Origin: Candidatus Scatomonas pullistercoris
Lineage (GTDB): Bacteria; Bacillota; Clostridia; Lachnospirales; Lachnospiraceae
Assembly: GCA_018713515.1 (NCBI GenBank)
Contig: DVOO01000016.1
Span: forward strand, 1 to 62,658
Length of the DNA stretch: 62,658 bases
Direction of reading: 5' to 3'
Translations under genes and position numbers: made by a program
The notes under the pieces: generated by a model
Told to the model about the DNA's origin: nothing
Seen by the model: only the letters and a program-made list of their open reading frames with translations
Databases searched by the model: none
Part shown: positions 1 to 8,587 of the stretch, piece after piece
Position numbering within the stretch: position 1 is the first letter of the stretch
How the letters are laid out: the number at the start of each line of letters is the position of its first letter

Positions 1-92
1 TGTTTATGCAAACACGTTTCGCAATGTACGGCAAAGAAACATTGCTTACACAAATACGCTTCACAATGTGCGGCAAAGAAACATTGTTTATC
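1..92 (+). ncRNA. Type III antitoxin RNA repeats (CptI/ToxI-like), 5' end outside window
   Basis: Tandem direct repeats with a 42-base period sit directly before a terminator and a toxin gene. Copy 9-50 and copy 51-92 agree at 35 of 42 positions, and bases 1-8 are the end of a further copy. Each unit carries a short inverted repeat (CAATGT / ACATTG) around an ACGGCAAAGAA loop. In type III systems such a repeat RNA is cut into single units by the toxin and binds it as a pseudoknot. The repeat-terminator-toxin order is diagnostic. The promoter and the total number of repeats lie off the left edge. Confidence 0.82.
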
Positions 93-93
93 A

Positions 94-123
94 GCCTCCG
101 GTGAGAGCCGGAGGCTTTCTTTT
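94..123 (+). terminator. Leaky terminator between antitoxin repeats and toxin
   Basis: An 8-bp GC-rich stem, GCCTCCGG / CCGGAGGC (94-101 with 108-115), has a TGAGAG loop and is followed by TTTCTTTT. In type III toxin-antitoxin loci a terminator here sets the excess of antitoxin RNA over toxin mRNA by partial read-through. The toxin ribosome site follows within 10 bases. Confidence 0.9.
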
Positions 124-142
124 ACAAGAAAGAGGTATCCAA

Positions 143-640
143 ATGATAGAACGTGGATTATATTACGCTACACCCGAATTTTCTAAAATGATCCAGTCCG
201 TTGGCGGCACCTGGAATGATACCAAGCATCGTCCCATGGTCTGCCTTATCAAATCCAGTGAACATCCCGATTTATACTGGGCTATTCCTATGGGAAAACT
301 AAACCATAGAAATCAGGCACAACGGCAGCGACTGGATTTTTATCTTAATCTTCCTGAAAGAGATATCCGCTCCTGTTACTATCATATCGGGCGTACTTCA
401 TCACAGTCTATTTTCTTCATCAGTGATGCGATCCCGATTACAGACAAATACATAGACGGAATACATGTGGGCGGGGATCAAAAGCATTATATCATCAAAA
501 ACAAGAAGCTCATTGCAGAATTAGAACGGAAACTTTTCCGTATCCTTTCTCTGGAAAATTCCAGAAAAAACCATTTCCGGCAGCATATCACTGATGTAAA
601 AAAATTTCTTCTTTCAGAATTACAAGCGGATGGCAGCTGA
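143..640 (+). CDS. Type III toxin, CptN/ToxN-like endoribonuclease
   Basis: The 165-residue product resembles the CptN branch of type III toxins, RNases that cleave mRNA and process their own antitoxin RNA. Visible family-like segments are IERGLYY at the N-terminus, WNDTKHRP, YWAIPMG and SIFFISDAIPITDKYI. The C-terminal part is basic and helical (FRQHITDVKKFLLSEL). The start is ATG 143 because AGAGG at 131-135 is correctly spaced; an upstream in-frame ATG at 68 lies inside the antitoxin repeats and has no ribosome site. The gene is clearly more AT-rich than the convergent xylulokinase, which suggests acquisition by transfer. The type III assignment rests on both protein and repeat layout; CptN rather than ToxN or TenpN is my judgement from memory. 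Confidence 0.85.
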   Translation: MIERGLYYATPEFSKMIQSVGGTWNDTKHRPMVCLIKSSEHPDLYWAIPMGKLNHRNQAQRQRLDFYLNLPERDIRSCYYHIGRTSSQSIFFISDAIPITDKYIDGIHVGGDQKHYIIKNKKLIAELERKLFRILSLENSRKNHFRQHITDVKKFLLSELQADGS

Positions 641-781
641 TTCATATAGACTGCTATCAGAATCTGTCAAAATCCTCCTGCGTTGCTACAACAGCATCCT
701 TATGCTCATCATTCCGGCTTTCCACATACATATCGTTCACCATCCCAATGGCCAACAGATCCCAACAATTTCTTCTCCGGA

Positions 782-2278
782 TCACCGGATCTGGTTTTTC
801 GCGAACAGTTCCCGGTTGGCCGGATACAGTTCCTGAAAGATCTGAAACCTTTCTTCATAAATTTTGCGGCGTTCCTCATCGGGCTCCACCACATCATCGC
901 TGAACTTCACAATGCGGCCGCAGGCCTCCTGATAATCGGCATACGCCCCGGTTCCCACCGCGGCCATAATAGCCGCTCCGATCCCGGCCTGCTCTTCAGA
1001 CAGGCTCATGTAAATTTCCTGTCCGAACATATCGGCCTGTATCTCCCGGAACAGCCTGCCTCTGGCTCCGCCTCCCGAGGCGATCATCCGGCGGTTTTCA
1101 ATGCCCAGGCTGCGGAAAATTTCCAGAGAATATTTCTGACCGTAAACAATTCCCTCCATGGCGCTGCGGATCAGATGGGCTCTTGTATGCCGGAGATTCA
1201 GGCCGAAGTAAATTCCCCGGGCGGCCGGATCGTTCCAGGGCGTTCTCTCCCCGTTCAGATAGGGCAGGAAAAAGAGCCCCTCGCTCCCGGCCGGGACGGC
1301 AGCGGCTTCCGCCGTCATCGCGTCATAGGAATCCATGTGGAAGATCTGATTTTTCAGCCATTTCAGGGAAATACCCCCGCTTAGGTTGGCGCCCATGAGC
1401 AGCCATGTATCCCGCTTTACATGACAGAGTGTATTCGTCCTGTAGAGCGGATCGTGCAGAGGCCTGTTTATGGCGCAGGCCATCTGGCTGGCCGTCCCTA
1501 TATTGCAGGTCAGCGTGCCCGGAGCGGTCATTCCGTTGCCCACCGCCTGGGCCAGTGTATCCGCGCTTCCGCAGACCACGGGGACTCCCTGCGGAAGTCC
1601 CGTTTCCCTGGCGCAGCTCTCCGTGATCCTGCCCGACACCTGGCTGGATTCACAGCAGGGAACGAACAGGCTACGGCTAAAACCCAGGCTGTCGATAAGT
1701 TCCCAGGCCCATCGCCGCTCTGCGGTGTGGAAAGCTCCCGTCCCGGACGCGTCGGAGGCATCCGTTCCCAGCTCCCCGCACATCCTGTACCGGATATAGT
1801 CTTTCGGAAGCAGCACCTTGTCGATCTTTTCGTAATTCTCCGGCTCGTGAAGCCGCACCCATTCCAGGGAGCTCATCAGGAATCCCGTGCTCAGCGTATT
1901 CAGCGTAATGCTGCTGCAGCGTTCTTCCGGGATCACCCTGTATATGGCTTCAATCGCATCCGCGGAGCGCTGATCTGCCCAGATAATGGCGCTGCGCACC
2001 GGCTTCCCCGCTTTATCCAGCGCCACCAGCCCGTGCATCTGACCAGAATATCCGATTCCGGCCACCCGGCTTCTCAGCTCCGGATTCTTTCCCATCAGCT
2101 CCTGAAGCGTCTCTCTGGCTGCATTCCACAGCAGCTCCATGTCCTGTTCCGCCCAGTCGGATCTGACCTTTACGATGTCATAGGCCCTCTGGGCTGTCCC
2201 GGCCACCCATCCGTCTTCCCGCATGAGCAGCGACTTTACGCTGGAGGTTCCCAGATCAATTCCCACAAAATATTTCAT
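782..2278 (-). CDS. xylB: Xylulokinase-like FGGY carbohydrate kinase
   Basis: This 498-residue FGGY-family sugar kinase would phosphorylate D-xylulose to xylulose 5-phosphate with ATP in the cytoplasm. The N-terminal ATP-fold signature GIDLGTSSVKS (about residues 6-16), the GYSGQMHGLVALD stretch typical of xylulokinases, IIWADQR, and a C-terminal ASGGGARG are visible. Length matches the family (about 480-510). It lies 40 bases after the patatin gene on the same strand. No xylose isomerase is nearby, so another ketopentose or related sugar is possible. Its product is a pentose-phosphate intermediate also made by the transketolase of the 16-31 kb operon, but a functional link is speculative. 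Confidence 0.85.
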   Translation of the reverse strand: MKYFVGIDLGTSSVKSLLMREDGWVAGTAQRAYDIVKVRSDWAEQDMELLWNAARETLQELMGKNPELRSRVAGIGYSGQMHGLVALDKAGKPVRSAIIWADQRSADAIEAIYRVIPEERCSSITLNTLSTGFLMSSLEWVRLHEPENYEKIDKVLLPKDYIRYRMCGELGTDASDASGTGAFHTAERRWAWELIDSLGFSRSLFVPCCESSQVSGRITESCARETGLPQGVPVVCGSADTLAQAVGNGMTAPGTLTCNIGTASQMACAINRPLHDPLYRTNTLCHVKRDTWLLMGANLSGGISLKWLKNQIFHMDSYDAMTAEAAAVPAGSEGLFFLPYLNGERTPWNDPAARGIYFGLNLRHTRAHLIRSAMEGIVYGQKYSLEIFRSLGIENRRMIASGGGARGRLFREIQADMFGQEIYMSLSEEQAGIGAAIMAAVGTGAYADYQEACGRIVKFSDDVVEPDEERRKIYEERFQIFQELYPANRELFAKNQIR

Positions 2279-2318
2279 GCTCTTTCTCTCTTTCCCCGCG
2301 CCGGCGGATGCTGCGGCT

Positions 2319-3164
2319 TCAGGGACGCTGTACGAATTCCCGGATCCGTCCTCCGTCCCTGTAGCCCCTCCGGTAAAACCGGTCGAGAATTTCCTTATCC
2401 CGGGTCAGGGTATCGGCTCCGTCCGTGGTTTCCGGCGCGATAATCAGCGCCCGCCCCTCCCGTTCCAGCTGCCGGGCCAGCGCCACTCCCTGATTATAGC
2501 GCTCCGCCCGGAGGCTTAAGCCCTCGGCGATTTTCGGGTATTTCCTTTTCAGCATGCCGGCCAGCTTCCTGTCGCGCTCCGGACTGCGCACCGTATCCGC
2601 CGGTTTGGTCAGGATCAGCACTACTTTGCCGCAGCCCCGCTCCAGGGCCCGCTTCACCGGAACAGGATCTGAAACCGCGCCGTCAAAATACAGACGGCCC
2701 CGCACCGGATAGGGATGGCAGACCAGGGGAATCGCAGAGGACGCTTTGAAGATATCATAGGCATCCTGGGACAGATCCGACTTTTGAAAATAGATCGCGC
2801 CGCCGTCTGCGGCATCGGTGGCCACTACCTCCAGCTCTGCGGGATTCTCCAGGATGGCGGAATAATTCAGGGGATTCTCCCCGTCCGAATTGCTCAGTGT
2901 CCCGTACACGTAATCCAGATCTATGTAGGACCGCCGGAAGATGAAATTCCCCAGGCTCATATACTTCCGTCGCTTTCCGTACTCTGTGTAAAAGGTATAA
3001 TTTCTCCCCTTTTGACCTCCCAGAAAAGAAGCCGCGTTGGCACTTCCCGCTGATACGCCGATACAGTAGTCAAAGCGGACTTTGTCATCCAGGCAGCGGT
3101 CAAAAACACCTGCCGCGTACACGCCGCGGAAACCTCCCCCCACATCGATTACACCGATTTTCAT
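2319..3164 (-). CDS. Patatin-like phospholipase
   Basis: The 281-residue protein has the patatin Ser-Asp dyad: oxyanion loop GGGFRG (residues 9-14), nucleophile elbow GVSAGS with Ser38, and the DGA motif with Asp161. These hydrolases cleave acyl esters of lipids. Length fits the small bacterial patatins related to E. coli YjjU. No signal peptide is seen, so it is probably cytoplasmic or membrane-associated. ATG 3164 was chosen because GGGAGGA lies 6 bases upstream; a TTG five codons earlier overlaps that ribosome site. It precedes xylB on the same strand. Confidence 0.88.
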   Translation of the reverse strand: MKIGVIDVGGGFRGVYAAGVFDRCLDDKVRFDYCIGVSAGSANAASFLGGQKGRNYTFYTEYGKRRKYMSLGNFIFRRSYIDLDYVYGTLSNSDGENPLNYSAILENPAELEVVATDAADGGAIYFQKSDLSQDAYDIFKASSAIPLVCHPYPVRGRLYFDGAVSDPVPVKRALERGCGKVVLILTKPADTVRSPERDRKLAGMLKRKYPKIAEGLSLRAERYNQGVALARQLEREGRALIIAPETTDGADTLTRDKEILDRFYRRGYRDGGRIREFVQRP

Positions 3165-3311
3165 ATGCGTTCCTCCCAAAAGCTGTATTCTTTAAGCCGT
3201 CTGCAGATATTTTACGCCTTCTGTCTGCAGATGAACAGGGGAAATCCGCCCTGCTGGGACACCCGGAAAAAATTGTCCAAACAGCCGTTATTTTCTCCCG
3301 CAGCCCCATGC

Positions 3312-3355
3312 GGAAGGGCCCCGGAACCACATCCGCGCGGTTCCGGGGCCCTTCC
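3312..3355. terminator. Strong GC-rich hairpin after the copper operon
   Basis: A perfect 17-bp stem (3312-3328 with 3339-3355) has a 10-base loop and sits between the copA stop and the patatin start. On the minus strand, the direction of copA, no T tract follows directly. On the plus strand a TCTCTTTT run follows, though no plus-strand gene leads into it. It probably ends or stabilises the copA mRNA. Confidence 0.6.
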
Positions 3356-3370
3356 TCTCTTTTCCGTCCG

Positions 3371-3580
3371 TTACCGGATTTCCAGTACTTTGTAGTCCTG
3401 GTCCTCCACGGCCTTTTTCAGCACATCATCGGCCACTTCCTTCTCCAGGGTCACAACGGCGGTTCCCGCCTCATGGCTTACCTCCGCCAGGGCAACACCC
3501 TCCAGGGCCTCCAGGCATTTCTTAACCCGTGCCTCGCAGTGCCCGCACATCATTCCTTCGATTTTCATGGTTTTCTTCAT
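3371..3580 (-). CDS. copZ: Predicted CopZ-like copper chaperone from an in-frame internal start in copA
   Basis: Within the 3' end of copA, AGGAGG (3594-3589, minus strand) stands 8 bases before ATG 3580, in frame with copA. The product would be a free 69-residue heavy-metal-associated domain with the GMMCGHC copper-binding loop, the size of CopZ chaperones that hand Cu(I) to CopA. The fused form would also be made by continuous translation. Seen directly: the ribosome site, start codon and domain boundary coincide exactly at the end of the Lys-rich linker. That it is actually initiated there is inference. Confidence 0.6.
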   Translation of the reverse strand: MKKTMKIEGMMCGHCEARVKKCLEALEGVALAEVSHEAGTAVVTLEKEVADDVLKKAVEDQDYKVLEIR

Positions 3581-5902
3581 GACTGTTTCCTCCTGTTGTT
3601 TCTGTTTTCTTGTTTTAATCTTTTTATCTTTGCTGGCATCGTACATTTTAAACCAGTTAAGACGCAGCGCGTTGGTGACCACGCAGAAGCTGGACAGGCT
3701 CATGGCCGCGGCCCCGAACATGGGATTTAACTCCCAGCCGAAGAGGGGAATCCACACGCCGGCGGCCAGCGGAATGCCGATGACGTTGTAAAAGAAAGCC
3801 CAGAACAGATTCTCGTGGATATTCCGCAGGGTGGCCCGGCTCATGCGGATCGCCGCAGGAACATCGCTTAAGCGGCTCTTCATGAGAACTACATCCGCGG
3901 CATCGATGGCAATATCCGTACCCGCCCCGATGGCGATTCCCATATCCGCCCGGGTCAGGGCGGGCGCGTCGTTGATGCCGTCGCCCACCATGGCCACCTT
4001 CCCTTTCTTCTTCAGTTCCCGGATCACGCTCTCCTTTCCGTCCGGCAGCACGCCGGCGATCACCTCATCCACGCCGGCCTGGCGGCCGATGGCCCGGGCC
4101 GTCCGCTCATTATCCCCTGTCAGCATCACCACATGGATGCCCATATTCTGCAGCTCTTTCACTGCCCGGGGACTGTCCTCCTTCATCACATCCGCCACAG
4201 CAACGATACCGGCCAGCTTCCCATCCCGGCAGAAGAACAGAGGCGTCTTGCCCTCTTCCGCCAGAGACTCCGCCCTGGCCCGCATATCCGGGGAAATCTC
4301 CGCGATCCCGCCGATGAACTTCATATTTCCTCCGGTAAGCTTCTGCCCCTGCCAGACGGCGGAGAGCCCGTTCCCCGGCAGCGCCCGGAAGTCCGCGGCT
4401 TCCTCCCCCGCATCGAGATCTCTTTCTTCCGCCTCCGCAAGGATTGCCCGGGCCAGGGGATGTTCGCTCTTCTTCTCCAGGGCACAGGCCAGGGTCAGCA
4501 GCTCCTCCTCTCCGATGCCCTCTGCAGGGACAAGATCCGTCACCCTCGGCTCGCCGCTGGTGATGGTGCCCGTCTTATCAAGAGCTACGATCTGAACCTT
4601 TCCGGTCTCTTCCAGGGAGACCGCTGTCTTAAACATGATTCCATGCTTGGCGCCCATGCCGTTGCCCACCATGATGGCCACCGGCGTGGCCAGTCCCAGA
4701 GCGCAGGGGCAGCTGATGACCAGCACGGAAATTCCCCTGGCCAGGGCAAACCCGATAGTCTCTCCGGCCAGCAGCCAGACAAGAATCGTCACCGCCGCGA
4801 TGGAGATGACCGCCGGCACAAACACGCCGGATACCCGGTCCGCGATCTTGGCAATGGGCGCCTTGGTGGCCGCCGCGTCACTGACCATCTGGATGATCTG
4901 GGAAAGGGTCGTATCCTCCCCTACCCGGGTGGCCTCACATTTGATAAAGCCCGACTGGTTGACCGTGGCCGCCGATACACTGTCCCCCGCATTTTTATCC
5001 ACCGGGATGCTCTCCCCGGTAAGCGCCGATTCATTCACCGCGCTGGATCCCTCCAGGATGATACCATCCACGGGTATATTTTCTCCCGGCCGCACTACAA
5101 AAATATCTCCTTTTCTTACCTGGTCGATGGAAACCTCCGTCTCCCGGCCGTCTTTTAAAATGGTGGCTGTCCTGGGAGCCAGCTTCATGAGACTTTTCAG
5201 GGCATCCGTGGTCTTTCCCTTGGACCGGGCCTCCAGCATCTTGCCCACCGTGATCAAAGTCAGTATCATGGCCGCCGATTCAAAATAAAACTCATGCATG
5301 AAGGACATCACGCCCTCCGCGTCCCCCCGTCCCATGGCATCCAGCATGGCAAACAGAGCGTATACGCTGTAGCCGTAGGAAGCTCCGGAGCCCAGAGCCA
5401 CCAGGGTATCCATGTTGGGGGCCCGGTGGATCAGTCCCCGGAAACCGCTGATAAAAAACTTCTGGTTGATCACCATGACCGCCGTGGTCAGCAGAAGCTG
5501 CAACAGCCCCTGGGCCGCGTGATTCTCCGCGAAAAACCGCGGCACTGGCCAGTTCCACATCATATGCCCCATGGAAAAATACATCAGGGGGAGCAGAAAA
5601 CACAGGGAGGCGATCAGCCGCCTGGCCAGTTTCGGCGTTTCTTTATCCTTCAGCATCTCTTCTTCCGCCGCCGTCTTCGCGGCGGCGGTGCGCTCTGTCC
5701 CGGCGCCTTTGACGGAAGCGCCGTATCCGGCTTCCTCCACCGCCGCGATAATATCCGCGGCGGACGCTGTGCCTTCCACTCCCATGGAGTTGGTGAGCAG
5801 GCTCACGGAACAGGAAGATACACCCGGCACCCGGGAGACCGCTTTTTCCACCCGGGCGCTGCAGGCCGCGCAGCTCATGCCCGTTACATTATATTGTTCC
5901 AC
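3371..5902 (-). CDS. copA: Copper-exporting P1B-type ATPase with fused C-terminal CopZ-like domain
   Basis: This 843-residue membrane pump would export Cu(I) using ATP. In order it has an N-terminal metal-binding domain (MSCAAC, Cys11 and Cys14), membrane helices, the actuator segment (LTGESIPV), the CPC metal site (ISCPCALG), the phosphorylated aspartate in DKTGT, the hinge GDGINDAPA, two final helices, a basic Lys-rich linker and a second heavy-metal domain with GMMCGHC. GTG 5902 is preferred because AAGGAGGG lies 7 bases upstream; the ATG at 5926 has no ribosome site. It follows csoR by 71 bases and is almost certainly under CsoR control. The C-terminal domain has its own perfect ribosome site and start (see the nested copZ entry). 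Confidence 0.95.
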   Translation of the reverse strand: MEQYNVTGMSCAACSARVEKAVSRVPGVSSCSVSLLTNSMGVEGTASAADIIAAVEEAGYGASVKGAGTERTAAAKTAAEEEMLKDKETPKLARRLIASLCFLLPLMYFSMGHMMWNWPVPRFFAENHAAQGLLQLLLTTAVMVINQKFFISGFRGLIHRAPNMDTLVALGSGASYGYSVYALFAMLDAMGRGDAEGVMSFMHEFYFESAAMILTLITVGKMLEARSKGKTTDALKSLMKLAPRTATILKDGRETEVSIDQVRKGDIFVVRPGENIPVDGIILEGSSAVNESALTGESIPVDKNAGDSVSAATVNQSGFIKCEATRVGEDTTLSQIIQMVSDAAATKAPIAKIADRVSGVFVPAVISIAAVTILVWLLAGETIGFALARGISVLVISCPCALGLATPVAIMVGNGMGAKHGIMFKTAVSLEETGKVQIVALDKTGTITSGEPRVTDLVPAEGIGEEELLTLACALEKKSEHPLARAILAEAEERDLDAGEEAADFRALPGNGLSAVWQGQKLTGGNMKFIGGIAEISPDMRARAESLAEEGKTPLFFCRDGKLAGIVAVADVMKEDSPRAVKELQNMGIHVVMLTGDNERTARAIGRQAGVDEVIAGVLPDGKESVIRELKKKGKVAMVGDGINDAPALTRADMGIAIGAGTDIAIDAADVVLMKSRLSDVPAAIRMSRATLRNIHENLFWAFFYNVIGIPLAAGVWIPLFGWELNPMFGAAAMSLSSFCVVTNALRLNWFKMYDASKDKKIKTRKQKQQEETVMKKTMKIEGMMCGHCEARVKKCLEALEGVALAEVSHEAGTAVVTLEKEVADDVLKKAVEDQDYKVLEIR

Positions 5903-5973
5903 AGCAATTCCCTCCTTACCTGTCATGCCGCCGGTTCAAGACCATATCTGCATGGCCTCTCTCCCGGCATCCA

Positions 5974-6279
5974 TTATTTCATCAGCTTCTGCAGTGTCAC
6001 CACCAGCTCATCCACCGTCTCGTCTTTCCCGGCCCGGATATCATCCGCCACACAGGTGCGGATGTGGTTGGCCAGCAGTACTTTGTTAAAACTGTTCAGG
6101 GCCGCGTTGACCGCAGATACCTGGATCAGGATATCCGGACAGTAGATGTCGTTCTCCACCATCTTCCGGATGCCCCGGACCTGTCCCTCTATACGGTTTA
6201 GCCGGTTGATCAGATCTTTATATTCCTTTTCCGGCCGGACCTTTGTTTTATGGCAGCAGCATTCTTTTTTTTCTTCCAT
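5974..6279 (-). CDS. csoR: CsoR-type copper-sensing repressor
   Basis: This 101-residue all-helical DUF156/CsoR-family repressor has the Cu(I) ligand set Cys47, His72, Cys76. The spacing (25 and 4) is exactly that of known CsoR proteins. Family segments RLNRIEGQVRGI and ANHIRTC are present. An N-terminal CCCH cluster (residues 7-10) is extra and could also bind metal. ATG 6279 was chosen because AGAGGTGG precedes it; earlier in-frame starts lie within or near the promoter. It is first in the csoR-copA operon and its operator overlaps its own promoter, so copper should relieve autorepression. Confidence 0.93.
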   Translation of the reverse strand: MEEKKECCCHKTKVRPEKEYKDLINRLNRIEGQVRGIRKMVENDIYCPDILIQVSAVNAALNSFNKVLLANHIRTCVADDIRAGKDETVDELVVTLQKLMK

Positions 6280-6304
6280 TCGCTCCACCTCTCTTTCTGT
6301 CTGC

Positions 6305-6333
6305 ATTATATACCCCCATAGGGTATTTTGCAA
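6305..6333 (-). promoter_or_regulatory. csoR-copA promoter with embedded CsoR operator
   Basis: On the minus strand TTGCAA (6333-6328), a 17-base spacer and TATAAT (6310-6305) form a sigma-A promoter. A near-symmetric ATACCC-N5-GGGTAT (6310-6326) fills the spacer and touches the -10 element. It matches the G/C-tract pseudo-palindrome bound by CsoR. Repression by blocking polymerase is the natural reading. Confidence 0.88.
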
Positions 6334-6496
6334 GTACTTTTTCCGTAAGAGTATCTGGAACGGACACTTAAGAAAAATATTGGAAGGAATAAGGTTGTCA
6401 TTGCCTCAAAGGCTTCTTACTTTGGTAACGCCGCAGAAGCATTCTCCGTGAAATATACGGAAACATGTCAAACAGGACAGAAAGCACGAAAAAACC

Positions 6497-6525
6497 TCGA
6501 CATTTCTTTTGGAAAATGGTATATT
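6497..6525 (+). promoter_or_regulatory. Promoter of the etfB-etfA-lctD operon
   Basis: TCGACA (6497-6502), a 17-base spacer and TATATT (6520-6525) give a good sigma-A promoter about 65 bases before etfB. The rest of 6334-6590 shows no gene and no obvious operator. The regulator of this operon was not identified. Confidence 0.65.
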
Positions 6526-6590
6526 ATATCTAATTGTTTATCTGTTTAAAGCAGAAAAGCGAAAAATTTATACAAAGGAACTGAAAGACC

Positions 6591-7379
6591 ATGAAAATCA
6601 TTGTATGCATGAAACAGGTTCCGGCCAGCAGCAACGTGGAGATCGACCCGGAAACCGGGGCCATGAAGCGGCTGTCCGGAGATACCCGCACAAATCCCTA
6701 TGATCTTTTCGCCCTGGAGACGGCTCTGCGGCTCCGGGAATCCCTGGGCGGCACGGTCACGGTGCTGACCATGGGGCCCTCCCAGGCTGAGGAGATGATG
6801 CGGGATGCCTACACAATGGGAGCAGATGACGCCGTGATCCTCTCCGACCGGAAATTTGCCGGGGCGGATGTGCTGGCCACCTCCTACACCCTGATGCAGG
6901 GTATCCAGGTCCTGGGCGGCGCGGATCTCATCATCTGCGGCCGGCAGACCACAGACGGCGACACGGCCCAGGTGGGCCCGGCCATCGCCGAGCACCTGGG
7001 CATTCCCCATGCCGCCTGGGTTGCGGAAATTGTCCAGGCGGATGTGCATTCCATTACCGTCCGCCAGGATCTCTCCAGCGTCACCCAGGTGTCCCAGCTT
7101 CCCTATCCCTGCCTGATCACCGTGGACAAGGACAGCTGCGTGCCCCGTCTGCCCTCCTATCTGCTGAAGCGCAGCACGGCCGGCCGGCCGGTGCGGTTTT
7201 TAAGCTTCGAGGATCTTCCCGACCAGAATATGACCCGCTACGGTCTGGTGGGCTCTCCCACCTCCGTGGAGCGCATGTTTTCCCCGCCTCCGGCGGAAAA
7301 GCAGGTCTATCTGCAAGGCAGCGCGGAGGAGAAGGCCGAAGAGCTTTTCTCCATTCTGACAGGAAAGAAGATCATTTAG
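6591..7379 (+). CDS. etfB: Electron transfer flavoprotein beta subunit
   Basis: This 262-residue EtfB-type protein starts MKIIVCMKQVP and contains the AMP/FAD-binding segments typical of the family (NPYDLFALE, GADLIICGRQTTDGDTAQVGP). It forms a heterodimer with the EtfA encoded 12 bases downstream and passes electrons between NAD, ferredoxin and the FAD-linked oxidase encoded next. In Acetobacterium woodii the matching genes are called lctB-lctC-lctD. Start ATG 6591 is supported by AAAGGAA upstream. First gene of a four-gene plus-strand operon. Confidence 0.92.
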   Translation: MKIIVCMKQVPASSNVEIDPETGAMKRLSGDTRTNPYDLFALETALRLRESLGGTVTVLTMGPSQAEEMMRDAYTMGADDAVILSDRKFAGADVLATSYTLMQGIQVLGGADLIICGRQTTDGDTAQVGPAIAEHLGIPHAAWVAEIVQADVHSITVRQDLSSVTQVSQLPYPCLITVDKDSCVPRLPSYLLKRSTAGRPVRFLSFEDLPDQNMTRYGLVGSPTSVERMFSPPPAEKQVYLQGSAEEKAEELFSILTGKKII

Positions 7380-7391
7380 GAGGGGAAACAC

Positions 7392-8582
7392 ATGGATTTA
7401 CTGAAATTTGACCCGCAGAAGTGTTCCCTCTGCGGAAAATGCATTGAAAAATGCCCCTTCGGGGCCCTGACCATGGAAGATAAGGGAATCGTGGTCAATG
7501 ATAAATGCCGGGCCTGCGGCCTCTGTGTGCGCACCTGCCCGGAAAGCGCCATTTATTTCGAACAGAAGGCCGATACCTTCGATAAAGATGCCTGGAAGGA
7601 TTTTCTGATCTTTGTGGAGCAGGAGCGGGGCGATATCCACCCGGTTGCCTATGAGCTCATCGGAGAGGCACGGAAAATGGCTTCCAAAGTAGATTACAAG
7701 GTCAACTGTGTCATCATTGGGCCTGAGGGAACCGCGAAAAACGCGGAAAAGCTCCTGGCCTACGGCGCAGATACGGTCTACGTTTACGAGCATCCCGGCT
7801 TTGAGGGCTTCCGGGCAGACTGCTATGCCGATGCCGCTGCCGACTGTATCGCCGCCGTCCGCCCCAGCTCCGTCCTGATCGGCGCCACAGCTCTGGGCCG
7901 CTCTCTGGCTCCCAGGCTGTCCACCCGCTTCCATACGGGCCTTACAGCCGACTGTACAACGCTGGACATCAAGCCCAGCACCGATATGGTGCAGATCCGG
8001 CCTGCCTTCGGCGGAAATGTCATGGCTCAGATCCAGATCGCTCATTCCAGGCCCCAGTTTGCCACCGTGCGCTACCGGGTTATGGACCGGGCCGTCCGGG
8101 TCAGCAATCCTTCCGGAAAAATTGTCCGCTGCCAGGTCAGCGATGAAATGGTCCGTTCACGGATCAAAATCCTCTCTTCCGAAGTTATCCAGAAGCAGAA
8201 AAGTCTGGAGGAAGAGGATGTGCTGGTGGCCGTGGGACGGGGCGTCCGCACGGAAAAGGATGTGGAAATGTGCCGGGAACTGGCGGAAGCCCTGGGCGGC
8301 CAGCTGGCCTTTACCCGCCCCATGGTGGAAAACGGCTTCGGCGACAACGCTCATCAGATCGGACTTTCCGGCCGGACCGTCCGTCCGAAGCTCCTGATCA
8401 CCTGCGGCGTGTCCGGCGCCATCCAGTTCACCTCCTGCATGACCGGTTCCGAGTGCATCGTGGCCATCAACAGCGATCCGGAAGCGCAGATTTTCGGCGT
8501 GGCCCACTACTGCATCGTGGATGACCTGTACCGGGTTGTACCAAAACTCACCGAGCTTGTGCGGAATCGAAAGGAGGACTAA
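7392..8582 (+). CDS. etfA: Electron transfer flavoprotein alpha subunit with N-terminal 2[4Fe-4S] ferredoxin domain
   Basis: The 396-residue protein carries two CxxCxxCxxxC motifs at the N-terminus (Cys11/14/17/21 and Cys39/42/45/49), then the EtfA Rossmann region and the C-terminal FAD domain (GVSGAIQFTSCM, AINSDPEAQIF). The ferredoxin extension is characteristic of the LctC-type EtfA that works with a lactate dehydrogenase in electron confurcation, where lactate oxidation by NAD is driven by reduced ferredoxin. A GGAGG ribosome site lies directly upstream. Tight spacing to etfB and the dehydrogenase indicates one complex. Confidence 0.93.
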   Translation: MDLLKFDPQKCSLCGKCIEKCPFGALTMEDKGIVVNDKCRACGLCVRTCPESAIYFEQKADTFDKDAWKDFLIFVEQERGDIHPVAYELIGEARKMASKVDYKVNCVIIGPEGTAKNAEKLLAYGADTVYVYEHPGFEGFRADCYADAAADCIAAVRPSSVLIGATALGRSLAPRLSTRFHTGLTADCTTLDIKPSTDMVQIRPAFGGNVMAQIQIAHSRPQFATVRYRVMDRAVRVSNPSGKIVRCQVSDEMVRSRIKILSSEVIQKQKSLEEEDVLVAVGRGVRTEKDVEMCRELAEALGGQLAFTRPMVENGFGDNAHQIGLSGRTVRPKLLITCGVSGAIQFTSCMTGSECIVAINSDPEAQIFGVAHYCIVDDLYRVVPKLTELVRNRKED

Positions 8583-8587
8583 AGCGA

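Noticed and set aside
1-92. Short CRISPR array
   Set aside because: The repeats are contiguous with no variable spacers, and the terminator and toxin that follow identify a type III antitoxin.
4133-5158. Plus-strand frame of 341 codons within copA
   Set aside because: Antisense to conserved P-type ATPase motifs and without a start site signal.
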